Assembly: GCA_001887945.1 (NCBI GenBank)
Contig: LDOQ01000168.1
Coordinates: 17,000-80,999 of the forward strand
Reading direction: 5' to 3'
DNA: 64,000 nt
Source: Spraguea lophii
Taxonomy: Eukaryota; Microsporidia; Spragueidae
The position numbers were made by a program, and so were the translations under genes. Within the stretch, counting starts at the first letter, position 1. Every line of letters starts with the position of its first letter. The notes below the pieces were generated by a model. That model was not told where the DNA came from. It saw only the letters and a list, made by a program, of their open reading frames with translations, and searched no databases. Below, in pieces: positions 28,329-37,893 of this stretch.

Positions 28329-31238
28329 TTATTTAACTGTTGGTCTTCCGTTCTGTGTAACAACTCTGAAGAGTCTATTAGCATTTGAGAACATCTCATC
28401 TTTTAATGAAATTACAACAAATTGTGATGTACTAAAATTGGTTTTTATTATTTCTCCTAGATTGTTAGTGTGATTGGAATCTAGGGCGGCATCTATTTCA
28501 TCAAAAAGATAGAATGGTGAGGGTTTATATTTTAAAATAGAAAATATTAAGGATATTGCTACTAAGGAACGTTGGCCACCAGATAATTCAACGATGGAAT
28601 CTTTCCAATCTCCGATTTTTACGGATATTTCAAAATCTTCTGTTATTTGGGCATCTGAGTCTTTTATGAAAAAGCGTAAGAAATGGCCTATGTATTTATT
28701 TATGTGTGTTAAGGCTTTTTTAAATTCTTCTTTACCTATCTTTGAGAGTTTATCTATGGTAATGTTTAATTTGATTTTATCCTTTTCTAAAATATTTATT
28801 TTTTCTTCTAGGTTTTTTATTATTTCTTCATTACGTTCTAAGAGATCAAAATTTTTAGGATTCATTCTTACGCTTTCAACGTTTTTAGCTGCCTCTATTT
28901 CTTCTTCTATTTTAAATATCTCTTCTTTTAAGATTTTCACTTCTTCATCGTTAATAATTCTTTTTTGGTAACTTTTAACAATATTATCTTCTAAAGTATT
29001 GTAATTTGTAAATTCTTCTTTTATTTCTTCGTTGATTTTCCCATCATTTATTTTTTTATTTATTTTTTTATTTATTTTACTTTTCATTTTTATCATTTTT
29101 TCCATAAAATATTTCTTTTTTGGTTCTAATACTGCTTCATCCTTTTCATCTATCGTTCTTCTCTTTTTCTTTATTTCCGTATCTTTTATTTTTTGTTCTA
29201 ATTTATCTATTTCTTCATATATTTCATCTCTTTCAATTTTTAGCCTTTTTAGTTCTTTTTCTTCCTTCTCTCTATCATTTTGCATTCTTAGAAATTTTTG
29301 TTTATTTTCTTCTATTTGCTTATTTTTTATGCTCTCTTCAACAATTTTATTTCTAATTATTTCTAACTCGTTTTTAAAGTTTATTTTAGGCATAGATTTA
29401 TAAAATCTTATTTTTTCTTCTATTTTTACCAATTCTTCATTATTTCTTTGAATAATTTGTATTTCATTCAATCTATTTTTTATTTCATTAATATCTCCGT
29501 CAGGATTTGTACTCTTTATTATTTCTATTTCTCTATCAATTTCTTTTATTTCATTTCTACTATAATTACTTTTTCGATAATATACTTTTCCACCACTCAA
29601 TGTTCCTCTGGGATCATATACTGTACCTTCCAATGTAACACATACTATATTTAATTCAAAACAACATTTTTTAGCTTCTTTTTCATCTTCAAATATAAAA
29701 AAATTATTAAAAATAAATTCCATACCATTTTTCACTTCTTCATGATATTCCAAAACTTCAAGCGCTTCCAATCCTCCTCTTTTCTTCACCTCTTTTATTA
29801 TCCTGGAATTAACAATCTTTGAAACAATCTTCGTTAATGGTATTACACTAATTTTTAGATTATTATTTTTCAATATTTCTTTTCCTTTTCTATCATCTTC
29901 AACAATTACATATTTTCCTCTGGAACCCAAAATACTGTAAATAGCTTCTGTATATTTTTTATTTTTAAAAGAAAAATTTTCTTCAACTGTACCATATACA
30001 CCATTTATATAAGGATAATTTAAATTATTTATAATATTTTCTCTTTTCTTAATTAATTCCAATTCTTTTTCTTTGTATTTTTCATATTTTTCATGTTCAA
30101 CAACCAAACCTTCTAATTCCTTCTTCTCTTCTATGCAAATATCTTTTTTATTTTTATGTAATCCATTCTTTTTAATTTCTAATTTATAAATTTCTTCTAC
30201 TAAATTTTCATTTTCAATTCTTCCAAATTTCTCCATCGCTTTTATCTGATCAAATAATATTTTTTCTTTTTCTCTCAATTCATTAATATCAACAGGATTT
30301 TCATTAACAATACCTAATTCAAACGAAAGATTCTTTTCCAATTCTTTTATCTTTTTATCCTCTATTTTTTCTTTTAAGCTATCTACCATAAACTGTAATT
30401 TTCTTGTTTCATCACCATCTTTATTCTTTTTTATATTCTCCAATTTACCATTTATATTTTCCAATTCTCTTTCCGCATTTAAATATTCTTTTATATCTTC
30501 ATTCAATTCCAAAACTCTTCTACCCATACTATCGATTTCCAATGATTCACTAATTTCTTTCTTCCTATCTAAAATCTCTTCTTTCTTTTCATTCCATCTT
30601 TTCGTTATTAAATAACTTTCTCTCTCTTCATTCAATTTCTTATAAAAAGGAGATACTCTTCTTTTCAAATTATCTTTTGTTTCAACCAACTTCCTCTCTT
30701 TCTTCTCCAATGACACTACAGCTTTTTCACGCTCAATTTCATAATTTCTAATACCTGCAGTCTCTTCCACCAACTCTCTAACACTTTCTCTCTTCATATT
30801 CAACACTTTGGTTATCCCACCCTGCATAACAACAAAATAAGGAGATTGAATATTTAGAGAAGATAATCCACACTTAACCAATATCTTCTGCACCGTAGCT
30901 GCTGAAGAAGGCTGTCCATTTAATAAATATTTTGTTTTCCCTTCTTTATTTATACTTCTACACAATATTAAACTTTCATAACCCATATAATTAGTATCTT
31001 TTAAAACCAAAGTAACACTACCTTCACTCTTCTTTTGATTTACCAACTCTTTATAACTATTTACCCTCAATAACCTAAGATTTTCTATACCCAATGCAAA
31101 TATTATCCCATCCAATACATTACTCTTACCCGAACCATTCATACCAGTAATAGCATTATAATTAGTATCTAGATTTTTAATAATAGTACGTAATTCAAAA
31201 GACTTAAATCCATCAAGAATAATCTCAGTAATAAACAT
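28329..31238 (-). CDS. SMC2: Condensin subunit SMC2
   Basis: The 969-residue ATPase pairs with SMC4 in condensin and compacts chromosomes. It begins with MFITEIILDGFKSF. Walker A GMNGSGKS lies at 32-39. The MQGGITKVLNMK segment (about 140-151) is specific to SMC2. Two coiled-coil arms flank the hinge (about 400-560). Near the end come the signature LSGGQRSLVAISLI, the Walker B and D-loop segment LFDEIDAALD, and a final SLKDEMFSNANRLF that also matches SMC2. It is about 200 residues shorter than yeast or human SMC2, mostly through shorter arms. CCC (plus-strand GGG at 31240-31242) lies one base before the ATG. An upstream ATG at 31271 would add 11 non-conserved residues. Confidence 0.95.
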   Translation of the reverse strand: MFITEIILDGFKSFELRTIIKNLDTNYNAITGMNGSGKSNVLDGIIFALGIENLRLLRVNSYKELVNQKKSEGSVTLVLKDTNYMGYESLILCRSINKEGKTKYLLNGQPSSAATVQKILVKCGLSSLNIQSPYFVVMQGGITKVLNMKRESVRELVEETAGIRNYEIEREKAVVSLEKKERKLVETKDNLKRRVSPFYKKLNEERESYLITKRWNEKKEEILDRKKEISESLEIDSMGRRVLELNEDIKEYLNAERELENINGKLENIKKNKDGDETRKLQFMVDSLKEKIEDKKIKELEKNLSFELGIVNENPVDINELREKEKILFDQIKAMEKFGRIENENLVEEIYKLEIKKNGLHKNKKDICIEEKKELEGLVVEHEKYEKYKEKELELIKKRENIINNLNYPYINGVYGTVEENFSFKNKKYTEAIYSILGSRGKYVIVEDDRKGKEILKNNNLKISVIPLTKIVSKIVNSRIIKEVKKRGGLEALEVLEYHEEVKNGMEFIFNNFFIFEDEKEAKKCCFELNIVCVTLEGTVYDPRGTLSGGKVYYRKSNYSRNEIKEIDREIEIIKSTNPDGDINEIKNRLNEIQIIQRNNEELVKIEEKIRFYKSMPKINFKNELEIIRNKIVEESIKNKQIEENKQKFLRMQNDREKEEKELKRLKIERDEIYEEIDKLEQKIKDTEIKKKRRTIDEKDEAVLEPKKKYFMEKMIKMKSKINKKINKKINDGKINEEIKEEFTNYNTLEDNIVKSYQKRIINDEEVKILKEEIFKIEEEIEAAKNVESVRMNPKNFDLLERNEEIIKNLEEKINILEKDKIKLNITIDKLSKIGKEEFKKALTHINKYIGHFLRFFIKDSDAQITEDFEISVKIGDWKDSIVELSGGQRSLVAISLIFSILKYKPSPFYLFDEIDAALDSNHTNNLGEIIKTNFSTSQFVVISLKDEMFSNANRLFRVVTQNGRPTVK

Positions 31239-31239
31239 A

Positions 31240-31242
31240 GGG
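31240..31242 (-). promoter_or_regulatory. CCC start-proximal motif of SMC2
   Basis: On the minus strand ACCCT directly precedes the ATG at 31238. It agrees with the conserved SMC2 N-terminus and so rejects the upstream ATG at 31271. Confidence 0.65.
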
Positions 31243-31283
31243 TAATATAATCTATTTTTTGAATAACACAAACAATAAAAATA

Positions 31284-31354
31284 AATATTTAAAAAAGAAG
31301 AATATATTATGCAAAATTAAGAAATAAATATTTTAAAAGAAGAATATATTATGC
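31284..31354 (+). repeat. Tandem repeat, two units of about 43 bp
   Basis: The unit 'aagaagaatatattatgca' occurs twice with its 'aaatattt' flank. Downstream, 31440-31540 is an irregular 'ataaacactaataaatac'-type simple repeat. No gene lies between SMC2 and the next start. Confidence 0.6.
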
Positions 31355-31559
31355 ATAATCAAATGTTTTAAACATTGTAAAGAATAGTAGAATAGCGATA
31401 AAATAAGTGGAAAATAACAATAGCATAAATGAAAAACATTATTAAATACATAACAACAATAGTAAACACTAATAAATACTAATAAACATTATCAAATACC
31501 AATAAACACTTATAAATATTACTAAACACGAAATAAGAAAATAATATTCTACACCCTCC

Positions 31560-32396
31560 ATGGAAGAAACCACATTTATTAAATTCTTAGAATTATCATC
31601 ATACACCAATACCAATATGCTTCATAAAATCTTAGAAAGAATGGATTTACAATTATTTGAAGAGAGTGATAGTCATACCTACACTTTATCAGGAACCAAT
31701 TTTGTATTAGATTTCTCTAACCTAGATATAAATCTATATTTTATAGAAGAAGAATACAATAACAAATACCAATATGTAATACAATATCTAAAATCTACAT
31801 TAGAAAATAAGAATTATAAACTTTTCTATTTATTCTTAAAATACTTCTGTGCATACGATAAAGATAATAAAAATAAAGATAATAGTAATGGTGGTAAAGG
31901 TAAAGGTAAAGACAACAAAGATAAAAATAATACCATAACTATTATAAAGAAGAAAATAAAAGTAATAAATAATTTATATTATTGTAAATGTATAGAAGAA
32001 GGTAATTACTGTAAAGTATTAACATATAATGAATGTTATAAAATAAATAATTATAATATATTTATACATGGAGAAGATAGAAATATAGAAAATATAAAAT
32101 ATATAGAATTTATAGGTAACTTAGATATAGATTATAATGATAATTATATTATATTCTATTTAGATAACAATAAACTATATGGTAATGATAAATTATATGA
32201 TAATAATAGTAATAAAGATGGTGATACTGTTATTAACAATAGTAATATTAATAAACTAGAAGTAAAGATAGATAATAATTTAAATGTATATTTTAATAAT
32301 AAATATATGTTAGATATATCCTTTGCTGTTAAGAAGGGGATGAGTTGGAATGATATTTTAGAATCTAAAGATATATTCTTTAGAAATTATAAATAA
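31560..32396 (+). CDS. Hypothetical protein, faint Mediator Med1-like start
   Basis: The protein has 278 residues. It has a soluble N-terminal part with a strand-helix pattern around NFVLDFSNLDINLYFI, followed by 'YVIQYLKSTLENKNYKLFYLFLKYF.AYDK'-type helices (about 74-103). A Lys/Asn/Gly low-complexity insertion lies at 103-125. A C-terminal strand-rich region carries Asn runs. The order 'hydrophobic strand, linker, two amphipathic helices, then DK' recalls the Med1 N-terminal domain, but only weakly. CCC lies 3 bases before the ATG. No signal peptide or membrane segment is present. Confidence 0.6.
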   Translation: MEETTFIKFLELSSYTNTNMLHKILERMDLQLFEESDSHTYTLSGTNFVLDFSNLDINLYFIEEEYNNKYQYVIQYLKSTLENKNYKLFYLFLKYFCAYDKDNKNKDNSNGGKGKGKDNKDKNNTITIIKKKIKVINNLYYCKCIEEGNYCKVLTYNECYKINNYNIFIHGEDRNIENIKYIEFIGNLDIDYNDNYIIFYLDNNKLYGNDKLYDNNSNKDGDTVINNSNINKLEVKIDNNLNVYFNNKYMLDISFAVKKGMSWNDILESKDIFFRNYK

Positions 32397-32661
32397 TTAT
32401 ACTTTTATTTTTATTGTACATTTATTTTATTATTTCATTGAGCTTATGATTATTTTATTTTCTCTGCTATAAAATATTATTTATTATTATTTATTGCTTA
32501 TTATTATAATGTATCATTATTATTATTACTTATTATCATTACCATTCTTTATTACTCTCTTGAGTTGGGAATGAAAATAATAAAGAATATAAAATATTAC
32601 TTAAAGAAAATCATATAACACTTATAACTTATAATTAAAATTATTTATTATTTATTATTGC
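32397..32661. other. AT-rich spacer between convergent genes
   Basis: It contains 'tattattatt' simple sequence. Nothing else is seen. Confidence 0.5.
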
Positions 32662-33840
32662 TTAGAATGTATTTTTTATAAATACCATTACTGTTACTAT
32701 AAGTATTATATGCAATATGTAGAGTATGTATTGCATATATTTCTTTATTACACTTTCTTCTTTATGTATTTTTATTGGTTCATCTTCTTCTATTTCATCT
32801 AAATATTTATTTATTATTTTATATTGTTCATTATATGTGTTACATAGTTTTAAGAAGGCGTCTTCTGCTCTATCTACCTTTTTGTAAATGGCTTTAGCTC
32901 TTTTCGTTTTTATTTTGATTGTTTTAAAAGGTTCGATATTTGTTGATATGTATTCTATCTGGTCGTGAGCTTCTCTAAAAAGTAGATTTGAAACGTTTAT
33001 GGATGATAGGAAGTTTATTATAAGTTTTAGAACGTAGGCGTAACCTATTCCGAAGAAATGTTCTACTTTGGTGTGAGCTATGATTAGGTATTGTTGGCAT
33101 GTTTGTGGGTAGAGTGCTTGTTTAAGGTGGTTTTTACTGAAAAAGGATATTGGTACTGTTGGTGGTTCTGGTTTGTGGCTATCTGGATTTATTTCTAAAT
33201 TTCCATTATGTTTTTTATTTGTAATATTATGGAATTTATCATTATGAAATCTAATAATGCATTCTTGAACGTTCATTGCTTCTTTGTGTATGAATTGAAG
33301 ATTTTTTTTATGTTTTTTTAAAATTTCTTTATCTAACGTTTTAAAAATATCGTTGAGTGATGTGCACATTTCTATTAAATTAGCTTGTAAATTATCTATC
33401 TTTCCTACCATATTATTGTATTTTGATGATGTTACACGATCCATTGTTCTATTTTCTATTTCATCATTATCTTCTGATTCTTCTGTTTCAAAATTTTCAA
33501 TTGTTTGATTTAAAGACATTTTCACTTGACTTCTTTCCAAATTTTTGACAAGCGGGTTTTTATTAACTTTTCTTACCAAAATTTTATTATCTGGTACTTC
33601 TTCTGTATAAAGCTTTCCACCATCACTAGACTCTTCATTAAAATTAAATATGCTATTCTTGGTTTTGGTTTTATCTGTTGAAGTAGAATCTTCTGCGTTT
33701 GAAGCATCATGTTGTGTATTATCAAATATCGTTTTATTCTCATTTTCTACACCATTATTTGTTATTGTTGGTGTTCTCTTAGAAAGTATTTGTCGTAGAT
33801 AAATAATAAAAAGAAAAAAATTTTTCAAGAAAATATTCAT
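32662..33840 (-). CDS. Secreted or membrane protein with acidic linker, unknown function
   Basis: The protein has 392 residues. The N-terminal hydrophobic segment (about 4-18) has the form of a signal peptide. A Ser/Thr/Asp/Glu-rich disordered region (about 25-135) follows, then a helical domain (140-340) with LNDIFKTLDKEILKKHKKNLQFIHKE, and a C-terminal transmembrane helix (about 365-388). Cysteines are few (around 158, 191 and 251). It has the layout of a type I surface or endomembrane protein with an extracytoplasmic helical domain. TATCCT precedes the ATG. I recognise no family. Confidence 0.7.
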   Translation of the reverse strand: MNIFLKNFFLFIIYLRQILSKRTPTITNNGVENENKTIFDNTQHDASNAEDSTSTDKTKTKNSIFNFNEESSDGGKLYTEEVPDNKILVRKVNKNPLVKNLERSQVKMSLNQTIENFETEESEDNDEIENRTMDRVTSSKYNNMVGKIDNLQANLIEMCTSLNDIFKTLDKEILKKHKKNLQFIHKEAMNVQECIIRFHNDKFHNITNKKHNGNLEINPDSHKPEPPTVPISFFSKNHLKQALYPQTCQQYLIIAHTKVEHFFGIGYAYVLKLIINFLSSINVSNLLFREAHDQIEYISTNIEPFKTIKIKTKRAKAIYKKVDRAEDAFLKLCNTYNEQYKIINKYLDEIEEDEPIKIHKEESVIKKYMQYILYILHIILIVTVMVFIKNTF

Positions 33841-34732
33841 AGGATAGTTTCTTTTTAGGAAAAAAAGAAAATGTAAATGTCAAATACGGAAAAATAAATA
33901 AAATATTAGATTATTTATGGTTTTATAGAATATTTTGTGAAGAATTAATGTTTTATAATATTATGAATATATATGTGTATATTCACAATAAAAAATAAGA
34001 AAATATAGTATATTTGATAATATTCATTATTATGCTTTTAAATATATTGGATATGTAAATAAACAGGTTTTATTTTTTTATCAAATTTTATACAGTTTAT
34101 TATGTCATAGATATTTTTTAAATTTGATTTGAAGTTATACTATTTATGTTCTAAAATGTAATTTAATGAAAATATGAATAAATGGTATAAATAATATATA
34201 CCATCGTATAATTTTAAGAATTATGATATATTAGATATTTACTAAGTTTTTGAAATCAATCGGAAATGATGTATTGAATTTATGATGGAAATTAAGAAGT
34301 ATCTTGTAAAATACCATGGATATCTTTGTTATCAAAAGGTGAATAATCAATCAAATTGTCAATACATTGAATTAGAATATGATTAATTAAAACAGACGAA
34401 CTTAATATAAAAAAAATATTTTAAATAAACGTTATGCATTTAAATAAAGATATTGTGAAAAAGAGAAATCCCGATCATTTTTAGAGATACCTATTGTGTG
34501 ACATATGCAAATGATCAATTGTATTATTATAATGAAAGATAGGGTTGATATATACAGTAAAATCGGTTATACTAAGATTAAATATACGCTTTAAGGAATT
34601 AACAATCTCTGATTATAATATATAACGATATTTTAGAACATTTTAATTATAAATAAAGAATTATAAATAAAAATTATATTATATTTATTTTAAAATAATA
34701 TTTTTATAATAACATTTATTCTTATATTTCTT
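33841..34732. other. Intergenic stretch with a possible degenerate repeat
   Basis: 34490-34610 has 'gacatatgcaaatgatc', then 'gattaaatatacgctttaagga', which roughly follows the tail of the SINE-like repeat ('gtttaaatatactttagga'). The rest shows no gene. 34250-34400 holds vaguely recurring sequence that I could not align with confidence. Confidence 0.35.
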
Positions 34733-35425
34733 TCAGTTATCAACATTGTATAATTCAGACAAATCATTTTCAAGCAAACAAAGAGCTATAACATAATTTT
34801 GTATAAGAGCAATAGAACTTGACCATACTGAGTCAGGCAATCTGGCTATCGCCAAATTGTATTTAATTAATGCATACTCTTCAAGTCTTAATCTAGATAT
34901 CACTTTGTAAATACCGTATAATTTTTTTCTATAAAATTCCTCTTCATCAGGTAGATCATCAGTCATAGAATTTAATCTCAATCCTCTACTAACAATAATT
35001 TCAATAAAAACCACAATATTTTTCCTTAAAGAAAACAGTTCATTGTCACCTAAATACAATCGTAAGCGTCCAAAATCATACACAAAGCGTTTGACATAAT
35101 TTATAGTTTTAAGTGCTTTATTGTCAGGATGTTGTAATAAGGTTGCCGAAGTGATCGTTAAATCATCTAATATTTCAAATATACCATTGAAACAATCCAT
35201 TTCTAAATCTACAGTTTTGTTAAGACATTCTGTAATGAATGGATGTTGGAGTGGTTGACTTATTGTTGTCAATTTATCTAAAAATATTTCGTATCCGAGC
35301 AAATTACTTATTAACATATTTTCTAATTTTTCTAATCTATCCGCAGTGTGAGAAGTAGCTATTATTTTTTCAATAAAATATTGTTCTAGAATAAATATTG
35401 AAATAAAAAATCTTAAATATATCAT
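34733..35425 (-). CDS. Secreted helical protein, unknown function
   Basis: The 230-residue protein has a signal peptide (about 1-18, then 'EKIIATSH'). The mature part is predicted to be all helical, with regular hydrophobic spacing and few cysteines. No transmembrane segment is present, so it would be released to the secretory path, spore wall or host. The composition is less biased than most of the window. Residues around DFGRLRLYLGD and SLRKNIVVFIEII have a spacing similar to part of the protein at 1650-2288, but identity is too low to claim homology. A SINE-like repeat lies about 480 bp upstream of its start. Confidence 0.7.
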   Translation of the reverse strand: MIYLRFFISIFILEQYFIEKIIATSHTADRLEKLENMLISNLLGYEIFLDKLTTISQPLQHPFITECLNKTVDLEMDCFNGIFEILDDLTITSATLLQHPDNKALKTINYVKRFVYDFGRLRLYLGDNELFSLRKNIVVFIEIIVSRGLRLNSMTDDLPDEEEFYRKKLYGIYKVISRLRLEEYALIKYNLAIARLPDSVWSSSIALIQNYVIALCLLENDLSELYNVDN

Positions 35426-35909
35426 GGTTTAAAATTTAACAGGAATTATATAGAATAGCATTTAACCTAAAATAATAAATAAATATGCTTTTGTTAGTTA
35501 ATTTTTTACAATTAAACATATTAATAATTTACAATAAAATTATTGAGGTATAATCTTTAAAAAAAATATTTTAATATTGCTTTATGTGGTAATTATAAGA
35601 TTGTTCTTTATTTTGAACTTTTGTTTTACAATATTTTAATTGTTTTACAAAATAATATATTAATTGATTTTAAAATAAGGGGAAAAGGGTAATTTAATAT
35701 ATTAAACTATTTAAGATAATAATGAAAATTTATAATTCATAAAGGTTTCTTGTTTTTTAGAATCAAAATTGTTTAAGCGAGAAGTTCCACTCATAATAAA
35801 TCATTATTATAATATATATTACTATTTCTATAATGAATTTTATTAAAATAATATTTCTTATTACTGCATTGAAAACCCCATGCAATAATTTTTATCATGT
35901 TCCAAAAAT
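35426..35909. other. Intergenic AT-rich stretch
   Basis: Nothing recognisable is seen. Confidence 0.5.
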
Positions 35910-36370
35910 ATACTTAGCTGAGTGATCGTACAATGGTAACCAAATTATAAGCTCAGTAGGTTTGAATTCTTTGGATAGGAGAATTTTAAGAAAAGAATAA
36001 AGTAGAAGAAGAAGATAAAAGTTAGTAGACGTGTAAGAATTCAATAGTGTAGTTTTGGTTATACCCTGTACGATGATTCCATTACTAGATTGAAGCAATA
36101 TGCAGTGAATGTAATTGTAATCCCTGTATCGATTTGTGACTCAACCAATATTATGCCAAGAAAGAGATTAGGAATATCAAAGAAACATATGAGGCGGTGG
36201 CGTGCACCAGATGCAAATTCTACCGCTTTAGAGCATAAAGTAAGATGAGATTAATGTATATATGTAACGAAACCAGTTAATACAAGTTTAAATATACTTT
36301 AGGAACCAAATGTCATAAACCACAATTGGTCAGAAAACTTCGATAAATAAAAGTTTCATTTTTAAAAAAT
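35910..36370 (+). repeat. SINE-like dispersed repeat, copy 6, full length
   Basis: The head holds an A-box-like TCGTACAATGG (35926-35936) and a B box GGTTTGAATTC (35959-35969). The body is the best preserved: 'gtaattgtaatccc', then 'caaccaatattatgccaag'. Beyond it is a locally GC-rich 'gaggcggtggcgtgcacc'. The tail has 'gagattaatgtatatatg', 'ctttaggaacca', 'accacaattggtcag' and 'cgataaataaaagtttca'. It serves as the reference copy. A minus-strand 67-codon frame across it is incidental. Confidence 0.8.
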
Positions 36371-36758
36371 TTAAATGTATTACAATCACAGAATAAATAT
36401 TTAGTAAAACAATCTAATCAACTTTAATAGCCGAACTGGATGCATGAATATTATAAACAGCATAAGAAATTATTTTATAGATAGAACATATACCATTGTA
36501 TAATGTTCAATTGTTCAATACTCATAATAAAAAAATCTTCCTTACATTACTTACATTTTAAATTTACAAAATATAATTTAAATTTACATATTTTACCATC
36601 CAAAACTATGATAAAAAACATAATTTAAATTAATACATATGATTATCATCCCAAAACAACCACAATAAAATATATTTTATTACAATATTTAAAATATTTT
36701 AATATTTCTTCCGATATAAAATATATTTTTATCTCTTTAAAGTAAAATTATCCCTATT
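36371..36758. other. Intergenic AT-rich stretch
   Basis: No gene is seen. The final bases carry the CCC (36752-36754) of the next gene. Confidence 0.5.
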
Positions 36759-37556
36759 ATGCATAACAATATACTTTCATATTATATCACACATTGTCTT
36801 AATACTGCAAAATTAGCACTTAACCACAATGAAGTACCAGTCGGATGTATAGTTATATCTAATAATCTAACAGATATTTTAGAAAATAATATACTTATAG
36901 AAACACATAATATGACAAATAGAAATAAAGATCCATTAGCACATGCAGAGCTATTAGCAGTAGAAATTATTAAAAATAAAATAGAAAATATATATAACAG
37001 TAATAATAACGGTGAGATAGAAAATAATAACAATGAGAATAATATGAATAACAACGAAATAAAAAATTACAATTCAACTGATAATAGATTAGATATTTTT
37101 ATAAACCACACTCTATCTAAAATCTATCCAACTAACCATACTTTAGACACTATTATAAACTATACATTTAACAATCTTATATTTATTATTACCTGTGAAC
37201 CATGTATAATGTGTATGCACATATTAAATACTTACAATATAAAATATATTTATAATTGTAAAAATGAAATATTTGGTGGTAATACAATATTTAAATTAAA
37301 TGAAATGGAATGTTTTAACTATGACAAGAAAAAAAATAATTTTAAATGTGTCAATGAAGATGATAATAATAACTATGATAATATAAATAAAAATAAGAAT
37401 TTTAAATATGAGAGTATAAATAATTGTATTGATAAACTCTTTAATGGTAAAAATTATTTATATATTCAAGATGATAGGGCTATAGAAATATTACAGGAAT
37501 TTTATAAAGGAGAGAATATACGTCCACCAGAAGAGAAAAGGAAAATAAAAAAATAA
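36759..37556 (+). CDS. TAD2: tRNA A34 deaminase catalytic subunit, TAD2/ADAT2-like
   Basis: The 265-residue zinc deaminase converts adenosine to inosine at the wobble position of tRNAs, together with Tad3. The zinc and proton-shuttle motif HAE lies at 62-64 (DPLAHAELLAVEII). The second zinc motif P-C-x2-C lies at 148-152 (CEPCIMC). VPVGC (26-30) is typical as well. Between the two motifs, about residues 78-112 form an Asn-rich insertion inside the catalytic domain. The C-terminal third is an Asn/Lys-rich extension with FGGN and later YIQDDRAIEILQEFY. CCC lies 4 bases before the ATG. Confidence 0.9.
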   Translation: MHNNILSYYITHCLNTAKLALNHNEVPVGCIVISNNLTDILENNILIETHNMTNRNKDPLAHAELLAVEIIKNKIENIYNSNNNGEIENNNNENNMNNNEIKNYNSTDNRLDIFINHTLSKIYPTNHTLDTIINYTFNNLIFIITCEPCIMCMHILNTYNIKYIYNCKNEIFGGNTIFKLNEMECFNYDKKKNNFKCVNEDDNNNYDNINKNKNFKYESINNCIDKLFNGKNYLYIQDDRAIEILQEFYKGENIRPPEEKRKIKK

Positions 37557-37893
37557 AAAAGATTTAAAATATTAATATTTTATGAGTTAAAAGATATTTA
37601 ATTCATTGTTAATTCGAATGAAGTATAATTTATTTAATTCACTGTTAATTCAAATGTGGTATAATTTACTAACTGATGAAATTATATCTATCTTATTCAT
37701 ACAGCATAAATATTCTATAGCATAAAATAAATAAGAGTAATTTATATATTATTATATTTAACAGATATAAAACAAAAAGTTTGAAACCAATAAAAATCTA
37801 ATATTTAATATCAATTAATTTTGATAATTTCTAGAAATATAAATTATATTTAAAAAATATATAAAATTTAGTATAAAATAAAAAATTATACCC
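37557..37893. other. Intergenic AT-rich stretch
   Basis: A near-repeat 'ttatttaattcactgttaattcaaatg' occurs twice near 37596 and 37630. Otherwise nothing is seen. Confidence 0.5.

Noticed and set aside
35895..36098. A 67-codon minus-strand frame, and a similar one at 2799-3011.
   Set aside because: Both lie inside copies of the SINE-like repeat and differ between copies, so they are not conserved genes.
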